Shown here piece after piece: positions 43,867 through 53,968 of a stretch of DNA of 64,000 bases. The position numbers and the translations under genes were made by a program. The stretch is from Bin80 sp965220365 (GTDB lineage: Bacteria > Bacteroidota > Rhodothermia > Rhodothermales > Bin80): NCBI GenBank assembly GCA_965220365.1, contig OZ244823.1, positions 1,922,001 through 1,986,000 on the forward strand. The letters are read 5' to 3'. The notes under the pieces were generated by a model. The model was not told the origin of the DNA, searched no databases, and worked only from the letters and a program-made list of their open reading frames with translations. How positions within the stretch are numbered: position 1 is the stretch's first letter; each line of letters begins with the position of its first letter.

Positions 43867-44844
43867 TTATAGGCCACCACCGAAGCCGCCACCCAATCCT
43901 ATACTGAGGCCGATGCCGAACACAGCAGACTTTGCCGTATTACGACCTCCTACGACTCCACCAAGAAAAGCATGTGCGCTCGTGCTGCCAAACAGATCAG
44001 CAAATAACTGGCCGCCAAGAATCCGGCTATCTTCTTCCAACCCGGGAAATCGGCTCGGCGAAAAACCAGATCCACCGATATCAATACCAGATGTGGCATT
44101 CACCGTTCGGTAATTTCCGCCTACTCTCACACGATTGCCGACGGGAACAAAGAGCCACAAGTTCATGAAGATCTCCGAAGGAACGTCAATGTCCCCACCC
44201 TGACCGGCACCGACTGCATTAGAATTGACTGAAGTAGACCCTCTGTGGCGGTAGCCGATTTCTGCTGACGCGCCTGCAATATTCCAGAACTTGCCGACAA
44301 TCAATGCCCCCTCGAATCCGCTGGCGCCATCTCCGAGCGAGTTGATATAACCTGTGTCATAGCCTCCAGGAATTGTTACTCCAACACGTGCAGCAACGCT
44401 CGGTGCATTGCTGACCAATTCATCGACAAAGCGCCAGGTTACAGAAAGATTGGTATCGAATAGTCCACTGTAACTCTCCTCGCCACCGGAGGGGCCGACT
44501 GCGCCATCTACATTACTTTTTGCCCAAGCTGTCTGCAGATCTACGGCAATCGCATCATTAATTGCGTAGTTGGCGTGGATCCACACGGTGCTCTGTCCCA
44601 GATTTGCCCCCGTGGCTTCCAAAGGTCCTTTAACGGTTTCGGTACCCCGGTAGAACTCTTCGGCGTTCTGATTATAGTACGAGACACTGACACTACCGGT
44701 GCGGGGCTCTGCGATCCACGGCGTACCTTGGGCCAAGGCCGTCTGTGACGGATACCATACCGCGATGCTCAAGAGAGTAAGCAGTACAAGCCTTCGGGGA
44801 GCGCATCCGATCCATCTATTTCTTTCACTCTTCATCAATGACAT
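43867..44844 (-). CDS. Putative outer-membrane beta-barrel protein
   Basis: About 325 residues. I use ATG 44844; the frame opens with GTG 44859 and another ATG lies at 44835, inside the end of the preceding gene. A signal peptide (VLLTLLSIAVWYPSQTALAQ) precedes a chain of alternating amphipathic strands (VSVSYYNQNAEEFYRG, STVWIHANYAINDAIAVDLQTAWA, SVAARVGVTIPGGYD, AEIGYRHRG, RVRVGGNYRTVN) and a glycine-rich C-terminus (IGLSIGLGGGFGGGL). It resembles Bacteroidota outer-membrane transport/channel barrels without a named family. It overlaps the upstream small secreted-protein gene, so they are translated from the same message. Confidence 0.7.
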   Translation of the reverse strand: MSLMKSERNRWIGCAPRRLVLLTLLSIAVWYPSQTALAQGTPWIAEPRTGSVSVSYYNQNAEEFYRGTETVKGPLEATGANLGQSTVWIHANYAINDAIAVDLQTAWAKSNVDGAVGPSGGEESYSGLFDTNLSVTWRFVDELVSNAPSVAARVGVTIPGGYDTGYINSLGDGASGFEGALIVGKFWNIAGASAEIGYRHRGSTSVNSNAVGAGQGGDIDVPSEIFMNLWLFVPVGNRVRVGGNYRTVNATSGIDIGGSGFSPSRFPGLEEDSRILGGQLFADLFGSTSAHAFLGGVVGGRNTAKSAVFGIGLSIGLGGGFGGGL

Positions 44845-45241
44845 CGTTTTGTATCCCACGAACGGGTGTTTGCAGCTTATAGCGACGGGTCAGAAAATAA
44901 TGTACGACCTCCATGCGGATGCCGCAATCATCTTCATCAGTATCTGGTCCGCACAGCCCTTTAACGGTCTCGTCATCAGGCGATCCAGTTTCTTCCTCTG
45001 CGTAGACCGCCTCCAGGCTAGCGGCCAAGCTCATTGCTCGGTCGCGGTCTAATTCAGACTTCTGGATGGGGCATCCCTTGCAAGCCAGTACTTTGAAGGT
45101 CAACGATTTGCCCTGTGCATATGCCTTACGTGGGCTAATCTGACCAGGTCCAGTACCGATTGAACCTGAAGGCGCAATTGTCGGGGCCGCAAACCCAAAA
45201 AGGACGGCAACAACTGCAATTGAGCAAAATGAACGAATCAT
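44825..45241 (-). CDS. Small secreted protein, hypothetical
   Basis: 138 residues with a signal peptide (SFCSIAVVAVLFGFAAPTI). The mature part has four cysteines, including KVLACKGCPIQKSE, then an acidic stretch EEETGSPDDETVKGLCGPDTDEDDCG. The CxxC could bind metal or a haem-like ligand but lacks the His of a cytochrome site. The gene overlaps the start of the barrel gene by 20 bases, which suggests a functional pair such as a periplasmic partner of the barrel. Family not recognised. Confidence 0.6.
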   Translation of the reverse strand: MIRSFCSIAVVAVLFGFAAPTIAPSGSIGTGPGQISPRKAYAQGKSLTFKVLACKGCPIQKSELDRDRAMSLAASLEAVYAEEETGSPDDETVKGLCGPDTDEDDCGIRMEVVHYFLTRRYKLQTPVRGIQNDVIDEE

Positions 45242-45512
45242 GAGATTTATCTCTTAAATGGTTATAGCTGTAACAACAGAAGAAACATGCAGATCAATAT
45301 ACTCAATTTCAATAGAATATGGGTATTATTCGGGGCTATAACTAGAAGTTACTGCACAGTTACGCAGCCATTTCTTTTCCATATCCCTCTGAGAGAGGGG
45401 TATTCCAACGATTCTGAGTTGCTACCGATTATGCGCTCGGGATTACAGTGCAGAATCGCATCATTACGATACCATGATGCTGTATGGGCGATGAATTTCC
45501 TAGACGTTTTGT
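45242..45512. other. Intergenic region with a possible fossil of a Vgb/cytochrome paralogue
   Basis: No intact gene. On the minus strand around 45375-45440 the translation contains QNRWNTPL and, one frame over, SEGYGKEMAA; this resembles QNRRSTPLPEGHGKELVEQ at the start of the mature protein encoded at 35107-36351. The match covers only about 65 bases. Confidence 0.25.
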
Positions 45513-47831
45513 TTAGTGGATGAATGTGTAAGTATATTTTAAGAAAATCGTCCTAGAATCTAGAACTGGGAGGACAGGATTCTCTCCCATCCGGTCAGTG
45601 TTACGCCCTTCATTATATACGAGCCAGAGATCATTTCCTTCACGGAAGTTGTACCGAAAGCGTGCATTTGCAGAAATTACATCTGCCGAGGTGCTGTACT
45701 GCAGGAAGGCACTGATGCTGGCCGCCGTAGAAAAACTGATCTGTGTCCGAATTCTAGCGAGGTGAACAAAAAATTCCTGGTCCCGGTCAGGGAAGCGTAC
45801 CCGATTGAATTGATATGTCCCCCCGAACTCCAAGTATCGGGATAGATTCCAAGTGGGTTCCAACTCAACTTGAATGTTGGAGCCGTCGTAGAATTGCCCG
45901 AATTCTGTAGATGCATTGATACGCCAGAGTCGGCCGAAGCGCATCATGTAGTCCCAAACGAAGTTGTAAAAAGTATATTCCCCTGCGGGAATTTCTGTGT
46001 CCTCTGGGAGTTCTGCCGATTCGGTAAGGTTGTCTTTACGTGCTTCTATCTGAAACGTATGAGAATCGCCTGATTTCATATTGAGAGACCAGTCAAGCCA
46101 AGCGATTTGGGTTTCAAGGCTGCCATCTGAGTCACGCAGAAATTGTGTAAATAAGAGTTGTGGGCGAATAGATAGAATCTTGGAACGTTCGCGGGCAAAC
46201 CAGCCGTATCCAGCCAGAATAAATGGTTGAACAAAACCGGTTCGAGAAACAAATCCGACACCGGGTTCAAACTCTGTCCCTCCCCAGGCGGTAGACAGTC
46301 GATATAAGAATCCAACTTCGGTACGTCGCTGAATTTGTATCCGGGCAAAGCCATTAGCTCTTGGATCATTTCGGGATGAACTTTCATCAAAGGTTTGAGC
46401 CCATTTCAGATCCAGATATTCGATAGCTCCAATTTTGATCTGTGAATCAAGTCCGTATACAATATTTCGATTTCCCTCTGAGCCAAGGCGCGTAGTGGCA
46501 ATTCCTCCAACGTAAGAGTTGGGGTTAATGATTTGTTTGCGTAAACGGTAGATTCCGAAGTTTTCTGAAGGATTCCCATGAGCGGCGGCGGCCTGCATGT
46601 TGATCATTCCGATGTCCCATTCACCGACGCGGCCGACCAGACGAGCTCCCCCATAAATTGGCACGGTTTCACCTTCATAGAGCCCGATCTCACGAGTATT
46701 GAAGAGGCGATCGAATCGTCCTGAAGTCCGGAATTCAAAGATGCCAGAACGCTCTTGAAAAAATCTACGCTTTTCAGGAAAAAAAAGAGAGAAGCGAGTA
46801 AGGTTAACCTGTTGATCGTCAACTTCGACCTGAGCGAAGTCTGTGTTTACAGTGAGGTCTAGGGTTAGATTATTGGTAATGTTGTATTTGACATCTCCGC
46901 CTATGTCTCCGGTCCAATCTGATTGGGAGTCATACTGAGTTTCATCGTCAGAAAGCGACGAATACTGTTCTGCTCCGCTTGCTATATAGGGTGTAATATA
47001 GACAGGTCGGCCTACATTGATATCGTGTAACTGGATACGGCGAAATTTGCTAGGTTTTGCGTAGGCAAGATCCCAATTTGGCGGTGTTGCGGGAAATTCA
47101 TGTATCTCATTTTTCCTGGAAATACGACGGGTTACGGACAGACCCATTTCTACCAGACCATCAATAGCTTGGAAGCCTAGGCTGCTAAAGGGGATGCGTA
47201 CTTCGAGGGACCAGCCAGAATCTGTAATCTGTGTGGCTGCATCCCAGAAGGTGTTCCAGCTCAAATTAATGACCGTGTCGAAGGGATCTCCTCCAGGTGC
47301 ATTTAAGTCATTTGAGATGGTCATATCAAGGCGAACTCCATTCGGAGTCGTGGAGAACCATAAGCCATTTTGACGGTCATTGAATGTGTCAAGGATGAGC
47401 GCAACCGTATCATCTCCACTGTACCGATCTCTGTACATAGAATTTGCCCGGATTCCATCTGGGTTGCTATCATATAGTCGTCCTCCGAGGTATAAGTATT
47501 GATCGTCATAGGCGACACGTATATCGGTCCTCTCGGTCATTTGACCCATAAAGAGGGGACTGTACATGACAACAGCCAACGAATCTATTTCCGCCCACGC
47601 TGGCTCGTTAACAAATCCATCCAATTCAATCGGTCCGGTCAATCTTGATAAAATCAAGGGTGAGGGATCTGTCTCGAGAGATTGTGCCCAAGTCTTCACC
47701 GGCACGAGTTGGAATAGGGCTATGCTGATCATTACAGCCCATACCGGCATCAACCATTTTGGTAAGTGTATTGGAATTTTGTTTTCGCTGTAAAAGATCT
47801 GAAATTGCCAGAGACTCCTGTAATAAATCAA
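45513..47831 (-). CDS. DUF5916 outer-membrane protein with CBM9-like domain (second copy)
   Basis: Up to 772 residues; ATG 47750 (MPVWAVMISIALFQLVPVK) starts a plain signal peptide and is a likely true start, 27 residues into the frame. CBM9-like residues: LDGFVNEPAWAEIDSL, YDDQYLYLGGRLYDS, WSLEVRIPFSSLGF. The DUF5916 barrel follows, with LDLTVNTDFAQVEVDDQQVN and SLFFPEKRRFFQERSGIF, as in the paralogue at 5127-7439. Identity between the two is low, so they are old duplicates with separate roles. Function not established. Confidence 0.85.
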   Translation of the reverse strand: MIYYRSLWQFQIFYSENKIPIHLPKWLMPVWAVMISIALFQLVPVKTWAQSLETDPSPLILSRLTGPIELDGFVNEPAWAEIDSLAVVMYSPLFMGQMTERTDIRVAYDDQYLYLGGRLYDSNPDGIRANSMYRDRYSGDDTVALILDTFNDRQNGLWFSTTPNGVRLDMTISNDLNAPGGDPFDTVINLSWNTFWDAATQITDSGWSLEVRIPFSSLGFQAIDGLVEMGLSVTRRISRKNEIHEFPATPPNWDLAYAKPSKFRRIQLHDINVGRPVYITPYIASGAEQYSSLSDDETQYDSQSDWTGDIGGDVKYNITNNLTLDLTVNTDFAQVEVDDQQVNLTRFSLFFPEKRRFFQERSGIFEFRTSGRFDRLFNTREIGLYEGETVPIYGGARLVGRVGEWDIGMINMQAAAAHGNPSENFGIYRLRKQIINPNSYVGGIATTRLGSEGNRNIVYGLDSQIKIGAIEYLDLKWAQTFDESSSRNDPRANGFARIQIQRRTEVGFLYRLSTAWGGTEFEPGVGFVSRTGFVQPFILAGYGWFARERSKILSIRPQLLFTQFLRDSDGSLETQIAWLDWSLNMKSGDSHTFQIEARKDNLTESAELPEDTEIPAGEYTFYNFVWDYMMRFGRLWRINASTEFGQFYDGSNIQVELEPTWNLSRYLEFGGTYQFNRVRFPDRDQEFFVHLARIRTQISFSTAASISAFLQYSTSADVISANARFRYNFREGNDLWLVYNEGRNTDRMGENPVLPVLDSRTIFLKYTYTFIH

Positions 47832-47872
47832 TGGATTATCCAGAGGCTATGTTAACCCGACAGCTGCAAGCA

Positions 47873-49159
47873 TCAATACTGGTGGAACGCTTGAGAAACA
47901 AAGTGAAGGACGACCGGAAGGCTATCGCGCCAGTAGGTCCATGTGTGTCCACCGTCCCGAATACGAAACTCATGTGGAATTCTACGTTTGCGCAGCTCAA
48001 TATGTGCAAGCGAGTTGCCTTCATACAGAAAATCATCATCTCCACAATCTATAAACCATCGGACAGACCGTATCCCATCTTCTGGTAACGTACGGATCAA
48101 TTCGACAGCATTGTGTCGTTTGACATATTCCTCAATCGCATCATCTGAGATGCCCGACAGATCGTTGCCCCAGCGCTCCATCGTACTTTTGTATTCCTCA
48201 GCGGAACTCGGTCCAACCCATGCACTCAGTGGAGCGGCAGAGGAGAACAGTTCGGGGCGGCGGAGTGCATAAATAAATGAGCCTCCTCCGCCCATGGAGA
48301 GGCCAGCAACGGCACGATAGCGTTTCTCGGGCTTAATCCGAAACCGCTCTTCTACATGGGGAATCAGTTCTTCAAAAAAGAAATCCTCATAGCGCCATGA
48401 GTTGGTAACGTCATTGAAGTATCCTCGAACTCCCGTATTTGCATCCGGCATGACGATGATCATCGGGGTTGCCTTGCCTTCCCGGATGGTCTTATCTGCG
48501 ATATGTCGGACCTCGCCAAACTGAATCCATCCCGTCTGATCATCTCCGGCGCCATGCAATAAGTACAGTGCTGGATAGCTACGTTCACTTGTGTGGTAAT
48601 CAGGTGGAAGGTAGACGGCAAATTTTCGCTCCGAATCCAGGATTTGACTTTCCATGGTCAACTGGTCATGGACCGTGCTGTGTTGTGCAAGGGTATTACC
48701 GGGGATTACTACGAAAAGCAGTACCAATACAGCAGCACTTCCCGCAGTTTTTCTAGAAAGCAGGGAATCAATGCTGTACTTTCCTGGGCCAATCAGGAAC
48801 TTGCCTGCACAGACAAATAAATTCTTGAAAGCGTGTGCTGGGCTACCATTTCCAGTGATAACATGTGACATTGTTGCGACAAGCATGGTAAATCCTAGCA
48901 TCGCAACAGCTGGGCGGTAGAATAGTCCGAGGATGATACAGATAGCTCCAATTGATTCTGCAAAAGCAGCCAAAAATCCAAAGAAGGTATGGCCAAAGCC
49001 AATCCCAAAAATTTCCATGGACTCTCCAACAGCAGTCCATCTTTCAGGGCCGCCTACTAATTTTCCCCAGCCGTGGAAGATCAGCATACCAAGACCGAAC
49101 CCTATTCGCAAGATGAGTAGTCCTAGGTCGGTGTGTTTACTCAGTTTAGTCCAAATCAT
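47873..49159 (-). CDS. DoxX membrane domain fused to a secreted-type esterase
   Basis: 428 residues in one frame. Residues 1-135 are a DoxX-like four-helix membrane protein (LGLLILRIGFGLGMLIFHGWGK, FGFLAAFAESIGAICIILGLF). Residues 145-428 form an esterase D/CE1-type alpha/beta hydrolase: YPALYLLHGAGDD, nucleophile elbow GLSMGGGG, FIDCGDDDFLYEG and catalytic His in GGHTWTYWRDSLP. Between them lies a second hydrophobic stretch ending NTLAQ that looks like a former signal peptide, now tethering the hydrolase to the outer face of the inner membrane. Separate DoxX and esterase genes are common, so this looks like a fusion or a read-through. Substrate unknown. Confidence 0.8.
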   Translation of the reverse strand: MIWTKLSKHTDLGLLILRIGFGLGMLIFHGWGKLVGGPERWTAVGESMEIFGIGFGHTFFGFLAAFAESIGAICIILGLFYRPAVAMLGFTMLVATMSHVITGNGSPAHAFKNLFVCAGKFLIGPGKYSIDSLLSRKTAGSAAVLVLLFVVIPGNTLAQHSTVHDQLTMESQILDSERKFAVYLPPDYHTSERSYPALYLLHGAGDDQTGWIQFGEVRHIADKTIREGKATPMIIVMPDANTGVRGYFNDVTNSWRYEDFFFEELIPHVEERFRIKPEKRYRAVAGLSMGGGGSFIYALRRPELFSSAAPLSAWVGPSSAEEYKSTMERWGNDLSGISDDAIEEYVKRHNAVELIRTLPEDGIRSVRWFIDCGDDDFLYEGNSLAHIELRKRRIPHEFRIRDGGHTWTYWRDSLPVVLHFVSQAFHQY

Positions 49160-49408
49160 ATTTCTGATGAATATTGTTGTGAGAGGTATAAGTTAAGCAC
49201 TTATAGAATGATCGAAGAATGATTTCGATGACGGTTGCGATTTTGTGTCTCTGTTTCGCATGTCCTGCCTATTGGATTTGCTTGAAATAGCAGAGGTGCG
49301 ATTGTTCGTTTGTGCAGTCAGGGGAGAATTTACGATATTAGTTTACCATTCGTGTTTCGGTGAGCCGAAGCTTTTGTTTTCATTAATAGATCAATTTCCC
49401 ATTTTCCC

Positions 49409-52400
49409 ATGTCTTCACATCAACCCAGCTTGGATCGTATACTTTCCATCTGGCGTGACGAGGCTGCAGCGTCCGGCTATAGTCAGGAACGTATCAAGGG
49501 GACTGCTTTTGAGGAGCTGTGCAGAGTCTTTCTGACACACGACTCGACTCAGAAAATGCAGTATGAACCGCCCATGACATATGCAGAGTGGGCATCAAGT
49601 CAGGGGCTCCCAGAACAAGACATTGGCATAGACCTAGTCGCAAAGATTCGAGACACAGGGGTTTGGTGTGCGATTCAGTGTAAGCTGTGGGCGGAAGGCA
49701 GAACACTTCAGAAGAGAGATTTGGATTCATTTTTGGCTGCGTCCAGCAAAAAATATTTTGCACGTCGCTTGATCATTGATACAACGGGCAAGGCTTGGAG
49801 TAAGCAGGCGGGGGATACGATTCGTGATCAGGACCCATCCGTCGTTCGCATCGGTCTTCATGAACTCAGGCAAAGTAATATTGATTGGGACACATATGTT
49901 GGTGCTGGAAAGATAGAAGACAAAGCTCCCCCCAAGACACCACGTCCCCATCAAGAAGATGCGATTCGAAAAGTAGTTACAGGGCTCCAGGAGCCTGGAT
50001 CACGGGGTAAGCTTCTGATGGCCTGTGGGACCGGTAAGACCTTCACGTCTCTTCGTATTGCAGAGGATCTGGTTGGCACTGGAGGCCGCGTTTTATATCT
50101 CGTTCCAAGTTTGGCGTTGATGTCTCAGACTGTACGAGAGTGGGCTGTCGATACTCGGTTGGCATTTCGTGCTTATGCAGTGTGCTCGGATGCACAGGTC
50201 GGTCGCCGCAGACGCCGCAATGATGATCGGATTGATCTGCCTTCTCTTGATTTAGCCTATCCTGCAACGACGGATGCAAAAGATCTGGCATTACATGCGG
50301 GGGCTGATTCGTCTGGTAAATTTACCGTGGTATTTGCTACCTATCACTCAATTGGTGTGATCGGGAAAGCACAGCGCGAGTACGGATTGGCAGACTTTGA
50401 CCTAGCGATCTGTGATGAAGCGCATCGTACGGCAGGAGCCCGCATCTGGGAAGAGGAGGACAGCCATTTTGTACAAATCCATGATCAGGAGCAGGTACGA
50501 ACAGATCGGCGTCTGTACATGACGGCAACGCCGAAGGTATACGCTTCTTCCGCACGCAACAGAGCAGGCAAACTCAATGCAACGCTTTGCTCCATGGAGG
50601 ATGAAGAGATCTATGGTCCGGTGCTATATGAGATTGGGTTTGGATCTGCAGTAGAGCAGGAGCTTCTGTCGGATTACAAGGTGATCGTCCTGACGGTATC
50701 CCAAGGGGATATTGTTCGCACCGTGGGGGATACGATGGCAAAATATGAGCTAAAACTTGATGATGCTGGTAAGCTGATCGGATGCTGGCGGGCCCTCGCC
50801 AAAGCGGATGAAGAAGAATTCAAAGATGATCATTTGTCCATGCGCCGCGCAATTGCCTATTGCAAGGATATCAAGACTTCAAAGCTACTGGCGAAGCTTT
50901 TTGACGAGGTAACTCGTGAATATCGTGAATTCCAAGCGGATACGGAGGAGGCTAGTAAACTGATTGAGCATAATATTGCATCAGAACATGTAGATGGGAC
51001 CTTCAATGCGCTTGGCCGTGCAGATCTTCTGGATTGGCTGGATTCAGTGGAAGGAGAAGATAAAAGGTGTCATGTCCTGTCTAATGTTCGCTGTCTGTCC
51101 GAAGGGGTTGATGTGCCAGCGCTAGATGCGATCCTGTTCATGCATCCCCGTAAGAGTCAGATTGAGGTCGTGCAGGCGGTCGGGAGGGTCATGCGCCGAT
51201 CTTCAAATAAGAAGATGGGGTATGTGATTCTTCCAGTGGTGATTCCCTCCGACTTAGAACCGAATGAGTATTTGGACCGAAGTGATACATTCAGAGTAGT
51301 TTGGCAAGTGCTCAACGCGATTCGCTCGCATGATGAGCGGTTTGAGGCGACGCTGAATCTTCTTGAGGAAGGCAAGTCAGGGGAGCGTCTCGGGATCATC
51401 GCACTGTCGGACTGGCAGCAGCCAACAACATCTCCTTTGAATGGCAATGGGACTTCGGGTAATGGCTCAAACGGGGTCCAGTTACCCTTGGAATTTGACC
51501 TACCTGCAGCCATCAAAGCAAAAATCGTTCAGAAGTGTGGGAATCGAAAATACTGGGACGAATGGGCCGTAGATGTTGCCAAGATTGCACAAAAGCACAT
51601 TGTTCGGATCACGGAGATGGTGAGCCGACATGATGCGGCGAGAGAAGTGTTCCAAGGATTTGTGGTTGAGTTGCAGGATGATTTGAATGAGGGGGTTTCT
51701 GAGAAGGAAGCCATTGAGATGCTGGCACAGCACATGGTAACGCGGCCGGTGTTTAAAGCACTGCATGGAGACGGGCGATTCGTGGATCAGAACCCGATCA
51801 GTGGAGGGATGCAACTGGTTCTGGAAGTACTTGAGCCAGCAAAGATAGAGGTGGAAGCGGAGAGTTTAGAGGACTTCTATGCCAGTGTTACTCGGCGGGC
51901 CAAAGCGGCGAATACACCACTGGCTAGGCAGAAGCTCATCACGGAGTTATATGACAAGTTCTTTCGGAATGCCTTCCCGAAGACAGCAGAGCGTCTGGGG
52001 ATTGTCTATACACCAATTGAAATCGTAGACTTTATCCTGCATTCGGTCAATGAAGTTTTACAGGATGAGTTTGGGCAATCGCTCTCTTCAGAAGGGGTTG
52101 AGATTCTGGATCCATTTACAGGAACGGGGACCTTCATTACCCGGATCATTCAGAATGGATTGATCAAACAGGAGGCTCTGCCTCAAAAATACCAATCCGA
52201 GATTCATGCCAATGAGATTATGCTCTTGGCCTACTACATTGCGGCAGTGAATATTGAAGAGGCCTACCATGCAGAGGTGGGAACTGATATATATGAGCGG
52301 TTTCCAGGGATCATTCTGACCGACACATTCGAGATGCAGGACGGCGAAGATATGATCGCCGATATTCTCCCCGAAAATTCGGAGCAGCGGAAAAGACAGA

Positions 52401-53968
52401 AAGAAGCACAAATTCGGGTGATTGTGGGTAATCCGCCGTGGAGTGCGGGGCAGAAGAGTCAGAATGATGCGGCGCAGAATCAATCCTATCCGACTCTAAA
52501 TGAAAGGATTGAGAATTCTTATGCTAAATACTCTGATGCATCTAACAAGAGAAACTTGTATGACAGCTATGTCCTGGCAATTCGGTGGGCATCAGATCGC
52601 ATCGGAACCAGTGGAGTGATTGGTGTTGTCACCAATGCAAGTTGGCTGGAAGGCAATGCGATGGATGGATTGCGGAAATGCTTAGCGGATGAGTTTACTT
52701 CTATCTATGTGTTGAATTTACGAGGGAATCAGCGTACGCAAGGCGAGAGATCTCGTCAGGAAGGAGGAAAAGTATTTGGATCGGGGTCCCGTGCACCGGT
52801 CGCCATTACACTGTTTGTGAGAAATCCAAATCGTAAAGGATGTGGAATTCTGTATCATGATATTGGTGACTATCTAAGCCGTGAAGAGAAGCTGGACAAA
52901 GTTAAGGAATTGCGTGGGATAAGTGGGCTTGCAGAGAAGTGGGCTGAGATCAAGCCGGATGCCCACAATGACTGGCTGAACCAGCGTGACGGAGGGTTTG
53001 AAAAATTCATGGCTCTGGGAGATAAGAAGGGACATTCAAAAGAGGTGGTTTTTAAGAATTACTCCTTGGGGGTAGTGACAAATCGTGACGCATGGTGCTA
53101 TAACTATTCAGAAGCTGTACTTCGTTGGAATATTCGTGCGATGATCCAATTTTATGAGAGTGAACGGGCAAGGCTTCAGGAGCAAGATGCCAAGGGGCGT
53201 AGACTAACTCTGAGAGAGATCACCGACTTTGTCAATAACGATCCTACGAAGATTAGCTGGACCGTAAATTTAAAAGGAGACTTAGCAAAAGACAAAGAAT
53301 TGAATATTGGCGAAGGTAGGATTACGCTCTCTCAATACAGGCCCTTCACGCGTCAATATTTATTCCACAGCCATAGATTAAATGAATGTGTATTCCAGAT
53401 CCCCCAGATCTTTCCGCATGAAGAGGCGGAGAATTTGGTGATCTGTGTGACGGGGAGAGGCGAGACGGATGACTTTTCATGCCTGATGGTGAAGGAGATT
53501 CCCAATCTTGACTATATCAGTAAGGGTCAATGTTTTCCCCGCTGGTTGTATTCAAAACCTGATGAAGCCAAGGAAGACCTGTTTGCAGAGGAAACAGTTC
53601 CAAACACAGACTCCCACGGATACGTGCAGAAGAGTGCGATCAACGAGGGAGCCTTGCGGGCCTTTGCGGAAAAAATCGGGTCAAAATCCATCTCGGCAGA
53701 TGACCTGTTCTACTATATATACGGCGTGCTCCATGTCCCATCCTACCGGGAAAAATATGCCGCAAACCTGCGCAAAGAACTACCCCGGATCCCTCTTCCC
53801 AAGGACGCATATCAATTCTACCTATTGGTCAAGGCAGGAAGAAAACTCGGGGGGGTACACGTTGACTATGAAGAGGCCACAGAATATCCCATCAGCTTTG
53901 AAGAAGGAGGCTGGGAACCTGCCAATGGCATATTGCCCGAGGGGTGGTTTAACCCAAGTTTAACATAA
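49409..53968 (+). CDS. Type ISP restriction-modification enzyme (nuclease-helicase-methyltransferase), 3' end cut by an IS
   Basis: 1519 residues in the present frame. N-terminal Mrr-like nuclease: Asp71/Asp75 in EQDIGIDL and Gln90/Lys92 in IQCK. SF2 translocase: Walker A ACGTGKT near 205, DEAH at 336-339, helicase motif VQAVGRVMRR. Methyltransferase: motif I DPFTGTGTF at 901 and NPPW at 1008. A target-recognition part follows. Single-polypeptide enzymes of this kind (LlaGI, LlaBIII) methylate one strand of a short site and cut unmodified phage DNA after translocation. The last codons (NPSLT and stop) belong to the IS repeat; the native end, 109 residues, lies beyond the IS at 56063-56390. 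Whether the shortened protein works is doubtful. Confidence 0.9.
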   Translation: MSSHQPSLDRILSIWRDEAAASGYSQERIKGTAFEELCRVFLTHDSTQKMQYEPPMTYAEWASSQGLPEQDIGIDLVAKIRDTGVWCAIQCKLWAEGRTLQKRDLDSFLAASSKKYFARRLIIDTTGKAWSKQAGDTIRDQDPSVVRIGLHELRQSNIDWDTYVGAGKIEDKAPPKTPRPHQEDAIRKVVTGLQEPGSRGKLLMACGTGKTFTSLRIAEDLVGTGGRVLYLVPSLALMSQTVREWAVDTRLAFRAYAVCSDAQVGRRRRRNDDRIDLPSLDLAYPATTDAKDLALHAGADSSGKFTVVFATYHSIGVIGKAQREYGLADFDLAICDEAHRTAGARIWEEEDSHFVQIHDQEQVRTDRRLYMTATPKVYASSARNRAGKLNATLCSMEDEEIYGPVLYEIGFGSAVEQELLSDYKVIVLTVSQGDIVRTVGDTMAKYELKLDDAGKLIGCWRALAKADEEEFKDDHLSMRRAIAYCKDIKTSKLLAKLFDEVTREYREFQADTEEASKLIEHNIASEHVDGTFNALGRADLLDWLDSVEGEDKRCHVLSNVRCLSEGVDVPALDAILFMHPRKSQIEVVQAVGRVMRRSSNKKMGYVILPVVIPSDLEPNEYLDRSDTFRVVWQVLNAIRSHDERFEATLNLLEEGKSGERLGIIALSDWQQPTTSPLNGNGTSGNGSNGVQLPLEFDLPAAIKAKIVQKCGNRKYWDEWAVDVAKIAQKHIVRITEMVSRHDAAREVFQGFVVELQDDLNEGVSEKEAIEMLAQHMVTRPVFKALHGDGRFVDQNPISGGMQLVLEVLEPAKIEVEAESLEDFYASVTRRAKAANTPLARQKLITELYDKFFRNAFPKTAERLGIVYTPIEIVDFILHSVNEVLQDEFGQSLSSEGVEILDPFTGTGTFITRIIQNGLIKQEALPQKYQSEIHANEIMLLAYYIAAVNIEEAYHAEVGTDIYERFPGIILTDTFEMQDGEDMIADILPENSEQRKRQKEAQIRVIVGNPPWSAGQKSQNDAAQNQSYPTLNERIENSYAKYSDASNKRNLYDSYVLAIRWASDRIGTSGVIGVVTNASWLEGNAMDGLRKCLADEFTSIYVLNLRGNQRTQGERSRQEGGKVFGSGSRAPVAITLFVRNPNRKGCGILYHDIGDYLSREEKLDKVKELRGISGLAEKWAEIKPDAHNDWLNQRDGGFEKFMALGDKKGHSKEVVFKNYSLGVVTNRDAWCYNYSEAVLRWNIRAMIQFYESERARLQEQDAKGRRLTLREITDFVNNDPTKISWTVNLKGDLAKDKELNIGEGRITLSQYRPFTRQYLFHSHRLNECVFQIPQIFPHEEAENLVICVTGRGETDDFSCLMVKEIPNLDYISKGQCFPRWLYSKPDEAKEDLFAEETVPNTDSHGYVQKSAINEGALRAFAEKIGSKSISADDLFYYIYGVLHVPSYREKYAANLRKELPRIPLPKDAYQFYLLVKAGRKLGGVHVDYEEATEYPISFEEGGWEPANGILPEGWFNPSLT

